A stretch of 64,000 nt of DNA, taken from Altericroceibacterium spongiae. Lineage in GTDB: Bacteria > Pseudomonadota > Alphaproteobacteria > Sphingomonadales > Sphingomonadaceae. The stretch is taken from contig NZ_RAPF01000007.1 in NCBI RefSeq assembly GCF_003610805.1, positions 62,001 to 126,000 on the forward strand, written 5' to 3'. The notes under the pieces were generated by a model. The model had not been told where the DNA came from, ran no database searches, and worked only from the letters and a program-made list of their open reading frames with translations. This document shows positions 7,015 through 14,916 of this stretch, piece after piece (within the stretch, counting starts at the first letter, position 1; each line of letters opens with the position of its first letter). Both the position numbers and the translations under genes were made by a program.

Positions 7015-9524
7015 TAACGGACGAGATCCGCCAATGCCGCGAAAGCATTGCCTTCGCGCGGTTTCGCGGGCTGATTGTTGCGGCGCGGGGCCTTGTCCTT
7101 GCGGATCGGGCGCCAGCTCCACAGCACCGGAGCGGGTGGACCATAGGCGCCCTCGGGCAGTTCCTGCGCCTTACCGGGCCGGAAGCCCGCATCGCGCATC
7201 AAGCCGGTGAAATTTTCTGGCAAAAGACCCATGGAAGTCGGCAGAGCCATATCGACGGGAAAATGCTTGCCACCGGCTTTGGCGCGGCTTTCATGCGCGG
7301 CGCGGAACAGCTTTTCAGCCATATCGACGCGAATAGCCTGCCGCCCGGCCCGGCGATAACCGGCCGGGGCCTGCTTGGCACCGGGAATCACCGCTTCCAT
7401 CGCTTCGCGCAAAGGCCGGCGGTCCACGCCGAGGCCACGCAAGAGCTTGCGCGGGCCGGGTTTGAGCAGCATCGGTACATAAACGTCGAGCGAACCGATA
7501 TTCACCCCCAGTTTGCGCAGAAAGGGGCGCTTTTCTTTCGGAATCTGCGCAAGACCGGCAGCTTCGCGATGAATCGTGCCGGCCTTGTCGGCCAGAGTGA
7601 GCAGCAGCGCGCGCACTTCGCTCCCCGCTTCGGGATCGCCCGCCGCTTCTTCGATCTTGCGCAGCGGCGCGAGCGTGGCGAGCTGATTTTCCAGCCATAC
7701 TTCCAGCGCATTCTGCAACTGAGCCTTATGGGCGGGCTCCAGTGCATCCATTTCGCGCGCCAGAACGAGCCGCGGTCGGCTGGCGGTTCGCCCCTTTTCG
7801 AGCGTGGCGATGATCTGGCCGTCGCGCCAGATTTTGCCCTTTTCGATCGTGAGCGATCCCAGTTCGTTTTCGATCATGACATTGGCCTTTTGCCCCAGCA
7901 ATTGCGGCAGATGTTTTTCCGCCGCCGCCAGCATGAGGCGCCGGTCCTCATGATTAGCCGAGGCATCGACCACGAAGCGGAAGCCTTCGAGATGGCCGAT
8001 CGGCTCATCTTCTACTGTCACGATATTCTCGTCGGTCAGCGCTACGCGCATCAATCCTGAATCCTTAGCCATGGTCTTCATCAATATAGCAGTTCGCCGG
8101 TTGACGAAACGCTCCTTCAATCTTCCGTGCAGCGCGTCGGACAGACGCGCCTCCACAGCCCGTGCACGGGCTGCCATTTCATCGCGCGCCAGTACCCAGT
8201 CGGGGCGCTGGCAGATATAAGCCCAGCTGCGAATGGCAGCGATCCGGCCCTGTAGCGTGTGAATGTCGCCCTGAACACGGTCAAGCTCGGCAATTCTTGC
8301 CGCAACGAAATCCGCCCCCAGAAAACCTTCGCGCAGATCCTGCCACAAACGGGTAACGAAACGCGAATGGGTTTCGGCCCCCTGCTGGCGAAAATCGGGC
8401 AACTGGCACACTTCCCAGAAGCGCCGCACCAGGCCTGAGCCTTTGACCGAACGGGCAATATCGGGAAATTCGGCAAGCCTCTTCAGCACGGCGAGATCGA
8501 TCGCCTCGGGCGCAGGCGCCAGCTGCGGATGGTCGGGCCTTTCTTCGAGATCGGCAATCAGCGCGCCGAGTGAATGGATATGCGGTTCGGCCTCACGCCA
8601 GAATAATTTGGTAACCGGCGCAAAACGGTGTTCCTCGATGGCGAAGATTTCTTCTTCGGTGAACTCCGCCCCGTCGGCGCCCTTGGTGCCCGCAAGGGTG
8701 CCGAAGGTCCCGTCGCGCTGATGCCGTCCGGCACGTCCGGCGATCTGGGCCATTTCGGCCGGTACCAGACGGCGCAGCCGCGTCCCGTCGAATTTGGAAA
8801 GACTGGCGAAGGCCACATGGGTGACATCGAGATTGAGACCCATGCCGATAGCATCGGTGGCGACGATATAATCCACTTCGCCCGACTGGAATAATTCGAC
8901 CTGCCGGTTGCGCGTTTCCGGGCTTAGCGCGCCCATCACCACCGCCGCGCCGCCGCGAAAACGCCGCAGCATCTCGGCCACCGCATAAACCTGCTCTACC
9001 GAGAAGGCGACAATTGCCGAGCGTGGGGGCAGGCGCGACAATTTGCGCGACCCTGCATGGGTGAGCGTGGAAAAACGCGGCCTTTCGGTAATCTCCACGC
9101 CAGGGATCAGCGCCCGGACAATAGGTTCCATCGTTGCCGAGCCGAGCAGCATGGTCTCTTCACGGCCGCGTGCATGGAGCAGCCGGTCGGTGAAAATATG
9201 GCCACGTTCGTGATCGGCCGAAAGCTGCACTTCGTCCAGCGCCACGAAAGCACGTCCGCCGCCATCGCGCGGCATGGCTTCGGCGGTGCAAAGCAGATAA
9301 CGGGCATTGGGCGGTTCGATCCGCTCTTCGCCGGTAATCAGCGCAACTTCGCTGTCCCCCTTGATCCTGCGGACCTTATCGTAGACTTCGCGCGCCAGCA
9401 GACGCAACGGAAAGCCGATGGCTCCGCTCGAATGGCCGCACATACGCTCAATGGCGAGATGGGTCTTGCCCGTATTGGTGGGCCCCAGAACGGCGCGCAC
9501 CCGACTGTCGGAAGCTGCGGACAT
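7014..9524 (-). CDS. SUV3-like superfamily 2 RNA helicase
   Basis: 836 aa from ATG 9524; a TTG at 9590 would add 22 residues but lacks a ribosome site. Motif I GPTNTGKT is at residues 14-21, motif II is the divergent VALDEVQ, motif III is LLGSATM, and motif VI is QIAGRAGR. The sequence order, including MCGHSSGAIGFPLRLLAREVYDKV, matches mitochondrial SUV3-type RNA helicases, which alphaproteobacteria share. The C-terminal half (about 450-836) is a long helical region typical of the bacterial homologues, ending in a basic, Arg/Lys-rich tail. Likely role: ATP-driven unwinding of structured RNA in turnover. It is coupled to the downstream S4 RNA-binding gene. Confidence 0.88.
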   Translation of the reverse strand: MSAASDSRVRAVLGPTNTGKTHLAIERMCGHSSGAIGFPLRLLAREVYDKVRRIKGDSEVALITGEERIEPPNARYLLCTAEAMPRDGGGRAFVALDEVQLSADHERGHIFTDRLLHARGREETMLLGSATMEPIVRALIPGVEITERPRFSTLTHAGSRKLSRLPPRSAIVAFSVEQVYAVAEMLRRFRGGAAVVMGALSPETRNRQVELFQSGEVDYIVATDAIGMGLNLDVTHVAFASLSKFDGTRLRRLVPAEMAQIAGRAGRHQRDGTFGTLAGTKGADGAEFTEEEIFAIEEHRFAPVTKLFWREAEPHIHSLGALIADLEERPDHPQLAPAPEAIDLAVLKRLAEFPDIARSVKGSGLVRRFWEVCQLPDFRQQGAETHSRFVTRLWQDLREGFLGADFVAARIAELDRVQGDIHTLQGRIAAIRSWAYICQRPDWVLARDEMAARARAVEARLSDALHGRLKERFVNRRTAILMKTMAKDSGLMRVALTDENIVTVEDEPIGHLEGFRFVVDASANHEDRRLMLAAAEKHLPQLLGQKANVMIENELGSLTIEKGKIWRDGQIIATLEKGRTASRPRLVLAREMDALEPAHKAQLQNALEVWLENQLATLAPLRKIEEAAGDPEAGSEVRALLLTLADKAGTIHREAAGLAQIPKEKRPFLRKLGVNIGSLDVYVPMLLKPGPRKLLRGLGVDRRPLREAMEAVIPGAKQAPAGYRRAGRQAIRVDMAEKLFRAAHESRAKAGGKHFPVDMALPTSMGLLPENFTGLMRDAGFRPGKAQELPEGAYGPPAPVLWSWRPIRKDKAPRRNNQPAKPREGNAFAALADLVR

Positions 9525-9600
9525 CACAATGCCTGCGAACTTGGCGATTTCGAAGCGCTCCCGCAAGGTGGTTCCGGCAGTTTGCCCCAAAATGGAGGGG

Positions 9601-9623
9601 ATTTGTCGTGTTTAAGGACAAAT
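9601..9623. repeat. 7-bp inverted repeat in helicase/M23 divergent region
   Basis: ATTTGTC at 9601-9607 is mirrored by GACAAAT at 9617-9623 with a 9-nt spacer. It lies in the 235-bp gap between the divergent helicase and M23 peptidase genes. It could be an operator or part of overlapping promoters: TTGTCG with TACTTT 16 bp later on the plus strand. Nothing else is recognised in this gap apart from the AGGGGAGGG ribosome site before 9760. Confidence 0.35.
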
Positions 9624-9759
9624 TTACTTTATTCCCTGACGGCTCATGGCATGGATAAGAGGCTTTGCGGCCTGGGCAGGATAATATGACAGGTCTGGCG
9701 GGCGCGGATTATGGACGAATGAACCGGATGGATCGAACGGATCGCAGGGGAGGGCTGTA

Positions 9760-11427
9760 ATGCTGGATCGTAACGATCTTGCAGGCCTGCATCATGCGGG
9801 CGACAGGACAACGGGTTATCGCTCGTCCGGTAATGAAGAAGCCGATCATGAATCGACCTTTCGTGACGAGGCACCGCAAACGCTGCATCTTCGCCGTTCG
9901 GATGCTCATCCGATTCAGCATCGCCGCCGGCAGGATACGTCCTGGGGCGAAGCTTTCCGCCACTGGCGCGATTCGCTTTCCGACCGTTTCGAAAAACTCG
10001 ATCTGGCGCCCGATCTGGCGCAGAATATCGGTTCCGCCCGCTGGCTGCGCGGGCTGGCTACGCTGATCGTATTATGCATGATTGCGTTTTTGTGCTGGCC
10101 CGATTTCGCACCGGTGGAAGCGGCCCCGGCGATGAAAATCGATGATCGCGCGCGCGATGAATTTCGCAGCCAGATGATTATGCCGCTGGCGCTTGGCGGC
10201 GATAGTGGCCGCCATATGGGCGCGACCCGTTCGGTCGTTCCGCTGGCAGCAGCGCCTGAACGCCCGAGCCTCGAATTTGTCGCCACACTGAGTAAGGGAG
10301 ACAGCTTTGCCCGCATGTTGCAGCGGGCCGGAATCGGCAAAGAAGAGGCCGGGCACCTGGCCGATATAGTCGGGAAGGCCATGCCGCTTTCCGATATCGA
10401 GCCGGGAACGCAGGTGGATATCGTGCTGGGTCGTCGACCGGCGAAAAATATGCCGCGCCTGCTCGATTCGCTGTCTTTCCGCGCCCGTTTCGATCTGCAA
10501 CTGGCGGTGGAACGGCGCAACGGGCGGCTGCAGCTCGCACCGCATCCCATCCGGGTGGACGATACGCCGCTGCGGGTGCGCGGCGAGGTGGGGGCGAGCC
10601 TCTATCGCTCGGCCCGTGCGGCCGGGGCACCGCCGCGGGCGATTCAGCAATATCTGCGCCAGATGGGGCAGGAACTGAATATTCAGCGGGATATTAAAAG
10701 CACCGATCAGTTCGATCTGATGCTCGATTACAAGCGCGCTGCCACGGGCGATGTAGAGCCGGGCGATCTGCTATATGCGGCGATCATCCGCGATGGCAAA
10801 CCGGTGAAGCAGTTAATGCGCTGGGGAGAGAAGGACCGGTTCTTCGAATCCTCAGGCGAAGGTGTCGAACAAAACGGGCTGATGGCGCCGGTTCCGGGAT
10901 ATGTGACCTCGCGCTATGGAATGCGGCGCCATCCGATCCTCGGCTATAAGCGGATGCATGCAGGGATGGATTTCAAGGCGACCTATGGCACGCCGATCCA
11001 TGCGGCGAGCGATGGCAAGGTCGTCTATGCCGGGCGCCATGGTGGCCATGGCAATTTCGTAAAGCTCGATCATGGCGGCGGGCTGGCCACCGGCTATGCA
11101 CATATGAGCCGGATTGCAGTGCATGCCGGGTCCTATGTCAAACGTGGGCAGGTGATCGGTTATGTCGGCTCTACCGGGCTCTCCACCGGGCCGCATCTTC
11201 ATTATGAAATGTATCGTAACGGGCATACGGTGAATCCCGCTTCGGTGAAATTCGTCCAGCGCGCGCAACTGGCGGGAAGCGAACTGGGTTCTTTCCGGGC
11301 CGAAATGGCGAAATTGCAGACCATACCGGTCGGTGCCGCGCTGGAAAGCCTGCCGCCCGATCCGGCCATGCAGGGCGGGGCCGAAAGGGAAATCGACCGG
11401 GTCGAACAGCCGCAAAAACTCGATTGA
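9760..11427 (+). CDS. M23 family metallopeptidase, membrane-anchored cell-wall endopeptidase
   Basis: 555 aa. A cytoplasmic N-terminal tail of about 90 residues precedes one transmembrane helix (LATLIVLCMIAFLCWPDF, about 98-116). A periplasmic region of about 250 residues resembles the OapA/LysM-like N-terminal modules of MepM-type enzymes. The C-terminal LytM domain has intact zinc ligands, HAGMDFKA (HxxxD) and HLHYEMY (HxH), so it should be an active DD-endopeptidase. The ribosome site AGGGGAGGG sits just before ATG 9760. It is the largest of three M23/LytM proteins in the window. It is followed after 50 bp by hemB, which may share its transcript. Confidence 0.9.
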   Translation: MLDRNDLAGLHHAGDRTTGYRSSGNEEADHESTFRDEAPQTLHLRRSDAHPIQHRRRQDTSWGEAFRHWRDSLSDRFEKLDLAPDLAQNIGSARWLRGLATLIVLCMIAFLCWPDFAPVEAAPAMKIDDRARDEFRSQMIMPLALGGDSGRHMGATRSVVPLAAAPERPSLEFVATLSKGDSFARMLQRAGIGKEEAGHLADIVGKAMPLSDIEPGTQVDIVLGRRPAKNMPRLLDSLSFRARFDLQLAVERRNGRLQLAPHPIRVDDTPLRVRGEVGASLYRSARAAGAPPRAIQQYLRQMGQELNIQRDIKSTDQFDLMLDYKRAATGDVEPGDLLYAAIIRDGKPVKQLMRWGEKDRFFESSGEGVEQNGLMAPVPGYVTSRYGMRRHPILGYKRMHAGMDFKATYGTPIHAASDGKVVYAGRHGGHGNFVKLDHGGGLATGYAHMSRIAVHAGSYVKRGQVIGYVGSTGLSTGPHLHYEMYRNGHTVNPASVKFVQRAQLAGSELGSFRAEMAKLQTIPVGAALESLPPDPAMQGGAEREIDRVEQPQKLD

Positions 11428-11452
11428 GGCAATTCACCCGATTGAAGCCTTT

Positions 11453-11472
11453 CCTTCCATAGGGCAGGAAGG
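11453..11472 (+). promoter_or_regulatory. small hairpin covering the hemB ribosome-binding site
   Basis: CCTTCC at 11453-11458 can pair with GGAAGG at 11467-11472. The right arm is the Shine-Dalgarno sequence of hemB, 5 nt before its ATG. Six GC-rich pairs with an 8-nt loop could dampen translation, but the length is short enough for chance. Confidence 0.3.
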
Positions 11473-11477
11473 CCGGC

Positions 11478-12473
11478 ATGACTCAGAGCTATCCTGCAAC
11501 CCGCCTTCGCCGGTCCCGCGCCACGGCCTGGAGCCGTGCCATGCATCGCGAAACCTGTCTCACTGCCGATAATCTCATCTGGCCGCTTTTCGTGACCGAG
11601 GGGGACGGCGTGGAGGAGCCTGTTTCCTCTCTGCCCGGCGTTTCGCGCTGGTCGCTCGACGGGATTGCCGCAAGGGCGCGCGAAGCGGTGGAACTGGGCA
11701 TTCCCTGTCTGGCACTGTTTCCCAATACTCAGCCCGAACGGCGCAGCGATGACGGGGCCGAAGCGCTCAATCCCGATAATCTGATGTGCCGTGCCATCCG
11801 GGCGATCCGCGATGCCTGCGGCGATTCCATAGGTATTCTTACCGATGTCGCGCTCGATCCCTATACTGAACACGGGCAGGACGGGCTGATGGATAATGGC
11901 GGCTATGTGATGAATGACGCCACGGTTGAGGTGCTGGTGAAGCAGAGCCTCAATCAGGCGCTGGCCGGAGCCGATATTATTGCGCCGTCCGACATGATGG
12001 ATGGTCGCATCGGTGCGATCCGGCAGGCGCTGGAAGATGATGGCCAGCACAATGTTCAGATCATGTCCTATGCGGCGAAATATGCCTCGGCCTTTTACGG
12101 TCCTTTTCGCGATGCCGTGGGGTCGCGCGGCCTGTTGAAGGGCGATAAGAAGAATTACCAGATGGACCCGGCCAATGCGGAAGAGGCTTTGCGCGAAGTC
12201 GCGCTCGATCTCAGCGAGGGGGCCGACAGTGTGATGGTCAAGCCGGGCCTGCCCTATCTCGACATCGTGGCCCGCGTGAAAGAGCGGTTCGAAGTGCCGG
12301 TCTTCGCTTATCAGGTGAGCGGCGAATATGCGATGATCGAGGCCGCCATTGCCGCCGGTGCGGGCGATCGCGAGGCGCTGGTGATGGAAACGCTCACCTG
12401 TTTCCGCCGTGCGGGCTGCGCAGGCATCCTCACCTATCATGCGCCGCTTGCGGCCAGGCTGCTCAATGGCTGA
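11478..12473 (+). CDS. hemB: porphobilinogen synthase (delta-aminolevulinic acid dehydratase)
   Basis: 331 aa, full length. It condenses two 5-aminolevulinate molecules to porphobilinogen in haem and tetrapyrrole synthesis. Active-site lysines are in MSYAAKYASAFYGPF and in SVMVKPGLPYLD. The metal-binding loop reads DVALDPYTEHGQDG, so the cysteines of zinc-type enzymes are replaced by Asp and Ala. This is the Asp-rich, magnesium/potassium-responsive type common in alphaproteobacteria. The AGGAAGG ribosome site may be partly hidden in a hairpin. The gene overlaps the downstream GNAT gene by 8 bp, implying coupled translation. Confidence 0.96.
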   Translation: MTQSYPATRLRRSRATAWSRAMHRETCLTADNLIWPLFVTEGDGVEEPVSSLPGVSRWSLDGIAARAREAVELGIPCLALFPNTQPERRSDDGAEALNPDNLMCRAIRAIRDACGDSIGILTDVALDPYTEHGQDGLMDNGGYVMNDATVEVLVKQSLNQALAGADIIAPSDMMDGRIGAIRQALEDDGQHNVQIMSYAAKYASAFYGPFRDAVGSRGLLKGDKKNYQMDPANAEEALREVALDLSEGADSVMVKPGLPYLDIVARVKERFEVPVFAYQVSGEYAMIEAAIAAGAGDREALVMETLTCFRRAGCAGILTYHAPLAARLLNG

Positions 12474-13053
12474 ATTCCGCCTCGAAACCGAACGGCTGGT
12501 CCTGCGTGACTGGCGCGAGGAGGACTGGGTGCCGTTCTATCGCCATACCAACACGCCCGAAGTCATGCGCTGGCTGGGCGGGGCAATGGATGCGGAAAAA
12601 TGCGCGGCGCAGCGGGCCCGGCTGGAATCCTATCGCGCCGATCACGGTTTCACTTTCTGGGCGGTGGAGCGCAAAGCGGATGGCGGCGATCTTGCCGGTG
12701 AACTGCTCGGTTTCTGCGGGATGAAACGGAGCAATCAGGAAGGCGCGCCACTGGGCGATATGGAAATCGGCTGGCGGTTCCGGGAGGATAGCTGGGGCAA
12801 GGGCTATGCCCGCGAAGCGGCGCAGGCCTGCATGGATGCCGGGTTCAAACGTTTCGGTGCGCCGCATATCGTCGCTCTGACGGTGGCAGGTAATAAAGGC
12901 AGCTGGGGGCTGATGAAGCGCCTCGGCATGATCCGCCGCGAAGATCTCGATTTTCCGAGTGAGGATTTCGAAACTCATGGGACGATTATCGTCTATTCTA
13001 TCACGCGCGATGAATGGCAGCGGGGCAAAAGTGCCGCTGCCGCGGTGCAATGA
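12466..13053 (+). CDS. GNAT family N-acetyltransferase (RimJ/RimL-like)
   Basis: 195 aa, starting at ATG 12466 inside the end of hemB. The opening FRLETERLVLRDWREEDW is the classic N-terminal strand-helix of RimJ/RimL-type GNAT enzymes. The acetyl-CoA pyrophosphate-binding loop is present as RFREDSWGKGYAREAA, and GNKGSWGLMKRLGM is the C-terminal motif. The acceptor is unknown. Its position between hemB and a gamma carbonic anhydrase gives no specific clue, but the tight spacing suggests one transcript. Confidence 0.88.
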   Translation: MAEFRLETERLVLRDWREEDWVPFYRHTNTPEVMRWLGGAMDAEKCAAQRARLESYRADHGFTFWAVERKADGGDLAGELLGFCGMKRSNQEGAPLGDMEIGWRFREDSWGKGYAREAAQACMDAGFKRFGAPHIVALTVAGNKGSWGLMKRLGMIRREDLDFPSEDFETHGTIIVYSITRDEWQRGKSAAAAVQ

Positions 13054-13081
13054 GGCGTTATTGTAAACGGAGAGAGTCAGT

Positions 13082-13648
13082 ATGACCCAACATCCCGGAG
13101 CCCTGATCCTGCCCTTCGAAGGCAAGGTACCCGATATTCATGAAAGCGCCTTTATCGCGCCGGGTGCGCGGATCATCGGCGATGTCACGATCGGGCCGGA
13201 CGCGTCCATCTGGTATAATTGCGTGCTGCGCGGCGATATTAACCGCATCGTGGTCGGTGCGCGCAGCAATGTGCAGGATGGCACGGTGATCCATGTCGAA
13301 GGTCCGCGCCCCGATACGGAGGGCAATCCCACGCTGATCGGCGATGATTGCCTGATCGGCCATATGGCGACGGTGCATGGCTGTGTGCTCGATAATCATG
13401 CCTTTGTCGGCATGGATGCGGTGGTGATGGACGGCACGCGGATCGCCCCGCACGGTATGCTGGCGGCTGGCGCATTGCTGGCGCCGGGCAAGACCATTCC
13501 CGAACGGGAAATCTGGGCTGGCCACCCGGCGGAAATGATGCGCGAATTGTCGATTGCCGAGGCCGAGAAGATTGCTTTTCAGAGCCAGCGTTATGTCGAA
13601 CTTGCCCGGCGGCACAAGGCGGCGCTCCATGGCCAGACCGAAGCCTGA
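13082..13648 (+). CDS. gamma carbonic anhydrase family protein (left-handed beta-helix)
   Basis: 188 aa. The hexapeptide-repeat beta-helix runs from about residue 15 to 150 (IIGDVTIG, ASIWYNCVLRGD, NRIVVG, SNVQDGTVIHV). The three zinc-type histidines are visible in VIHVEG and in GHMATVHG. The family includes YrdA/PaaY-type proteins and mitochondrial gamma-CA-like subunits; carbonic anhydrase activity is plausible but often undetectable in this subgroup. A GGAGAGAG-type ribosome site precedes the ATG. The 3' end overlaps the DUF167 gene by 20 bp. Confidence 0.9.
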   Translation: MTQHPGALILPFEGKVPDIHESAFIAPGARIIGDVTIGPDASIWYNCVLRGDINRIVVGARSNVQDGTVIHVEGPRPDTEGNPTLIGDDCLIGHMATVHGCVLDNHAFVGMDAVVMDGTRIAPHGMLAAGALLAPGKTIPEREIWAGHPAEMMRELSIAEAEKIAFQSQRYVELARRHKAALHGQTEA

Positions 13649-13907
13649 TTTCCCGCCCGCCGAGGCCATTCTGGCGCTGTGCGACGGGGAAGGGCGGCTG
13701 GCGCTGCGCGTTACTCCCGGCGCGAAGGTGGAGGGGATCGAGATTGCGGCGGGCCGCCTGACGCTCAAGACCCGCGCCAAGCCCAAGGATGGCGAGGCTA
13801 ACGATGCGGTGGTGGCGATGCTGGGCAAGGCGCTGGGCCGTGCCCCTTCGCGCATCCGTCTGATCCGGGGCGAAACCGGGCGCGAGAAGATGGTGCAGAT
13901 TCAATAG
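13629..13907 (+). CDS. DUF167 (YggU) family protein
   Basis: 92 aa from ATG 13629, which lies inside the end of the carbonic anhydrase gene. It shows the compact alpha/beta DUF167 pattern: LRVTPGAKVEGIEI, LKTRAKPKDGEAN and VVAMLGKALG, followed by the basic RIRLIRGETGREK segment. The function of this widespread family is unknown. Overlap with the upstream gene indicates translational coupling within the hemB-GNAT-carbonic anhydrase run. Confidence 0.88.
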   Translation: MARPKPDFPPAEAILALCDGEGRLALRVTPGAKVEGIEIAAGRLTLKTRAKPKDGEANDAVVAMLGKALGRAPSRIRLIRGETGREKMVQIQ

Positions 13908-13971
13908 GGCGCAGATCCGGCTGGTGGCCTGACGGCAGGGCTTGTGCCGAGCCTGGCGACCGGAATCCGCC

Positions 13972-14631
13972 TTATTCGCCCTCGTGATGAATGGTCGGAT
14001 CGGGGCCGATGCGGATCGCGGCGAGCATGGCGATGAGCGAAAGGGCGCAGGCCAGTGCCACGGCCCGCCCGCCATACTGGCTGTAAGCGAGCGCGCCCGC
14101 TACCGCGCCGCTCGACAGGCCGAACCACAGCGCCAGCAGCCCGCCGAAACCGGGCACCTCCTTGCCGCACAGCCAATAGGCCAGCCCCTGCCCGAAGCGG
14201 ACCAGCGCGCCGGTCATATAGGTAAGGCCGAAAGGGCTGCCGCCATCGCGCTGAAAACTGTTATTGAGCGCCCCCATGGCGAGCACCATGCAGCCGACCG
14301 ACAGCGCCACCGAGCCGAGCGCATAGGCCAGTGCCCCGGCAAGCAGCAAAGCGGTGACGAGAATCAGCACATTGCGGGTCTGCTGCATCCCGCTTTTCAG
14401 TGCGACCACGCCGCCCCCCAGCACGCCGAGCACGAATCCGCCGATCAGAAGCGCCGGAATCCGCGCCATGGCGGTATCGGTAATCAGATCGACCGCCAGC
14501 CTTGTCGTATTGCCCGACATGAAGGAGACGAAATAGCCATTGGCGGAGAGAAACCCCACGCCATCCACAAAACCGGCCAGACCCGCCAGCCCGATAGCCA
14601 GGCGGCGCTGCGGAGGAGAAAGACGCTGCAT
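13972..14631 (-). CDS. YoaK family (DUF1275) integral membrane protein
   Basis: 219 aa with about six transmembrane helices. The family signature is in the first two helices: GLAGFVDGVGFLSANGYFVSFMSGNTTRLAVDL. Most of the rest is alternating hydrophobic helices with short loops (GALAYALGSVALSVGCMVLAMGAL). The transported substrate is unknown. It converges with DUF167 at its 3' side. On its 5' side lies the 285-bp AT-richer region leading to fic. No terminator is obvious. Confidence 0.88.
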   Translation of the reverse strand: MQRLSPPQRRLAIGLAGLAGFVDGVGFLSANGYFVSFMSGNTTRLAVDLITDTAMARIPALLIGGFVLGVLGGGVVALKSGMQQTRNVLILVTALLLAGALAYALGSVALSVGCMVLAMGALNNSFQRDGGSPFGLTYMTGALVRFGQGLAYWLCGKEVPGFGGLLALWFGLSSGAVAGALAYSQYGGRAVALACALSLIAMLAAIRIGPDPTIHHEGE

Positions 14632-14739
14632 GGGAAGAGGTCTTAGCCCGCAGTGAGGTGAGGCTCAATCGGGGTTGGAAGGATTAGTTTCAGCACAGGT
14701 TGGTCTACCATAGTTTATGAAAAGCAGCATAGGGATTGA

Positions 14740-14795
14740 CCTTTCACAGGCAGAGTAATGAAAAGTCTACTTTCCACTGATTGATTCGTGAAAGG
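14740..14795. repeat. distal 8-bp inverted repeat CCTTTCAC/GTGAAAGG upstream of fic
   Basis: CCTTTCAC at 14740-14747 is mirrored exactly by GTGAAAGG at 14788-14795. The arms are 40 nt apart in the AT-rich leader between the YoaK gene and fic. A regulatory role is possible but unproven; it lies 46 bp upstream of the fic promoter palindrome. Confidence 0.3.
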
Positions 14796-14840
14796 CAAAC
14801 AGTCTTTTGAGGAATCTTTAACAAGCGGCTTAAAGCTCAC

Positions 14841-14890
14841 TTTACACAAAAATTTTGTGTAAATAAAAATGCGGCTTTACTTTACACAAA
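14841..14890 (+). promoter_or_regulatory. fic promoter embedded in a TTTACACAAA palindrome with a third half-site
   Basis: A 23-bp palindrome spans 14841-14863: arms TTTACACAAAA and TTTTGTGTAAA, 11 bp each, identical around one central base. Its left end TTTACA (14841-14846) is a 5/6 match to -35, and TAAAAA (14864-14869) lies exactly 17 bp later as a 4/6 -10. The palindrome therefore fills the -35 element and spacer. A third copy of TTTACACAAA sits at 14881-14890, just after the predicted start point near 14876. The geometry is that of a repressor operator; the binding protein is not known. Confidence 0.65.
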
Positions 14891-14916
14891 TGGCGGCACT
14901 GAGCTAGAGATGAGCA

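Noticed and set aside
6957-8060. Long plus-strand open frame opposite the helicase gene
   Set aside because: It mirrors the GC-rich codon pattern of the helicase and has no ribosome site or recognisable domain; the helicase motifs are on the other strand.
11202-12440. 412-codon minus-strand frame across hemB
   Set aside because: Antisense shadow; hemB on the plus strand has complete active-site motifs.
14640-14916. Antitoxin gene preceding fic (FicTA-type module)
   Set aside because: No open frame of suitable length with a ribosome site; the inhibitory motif is inside the Fic protein itself (SSKIEG).
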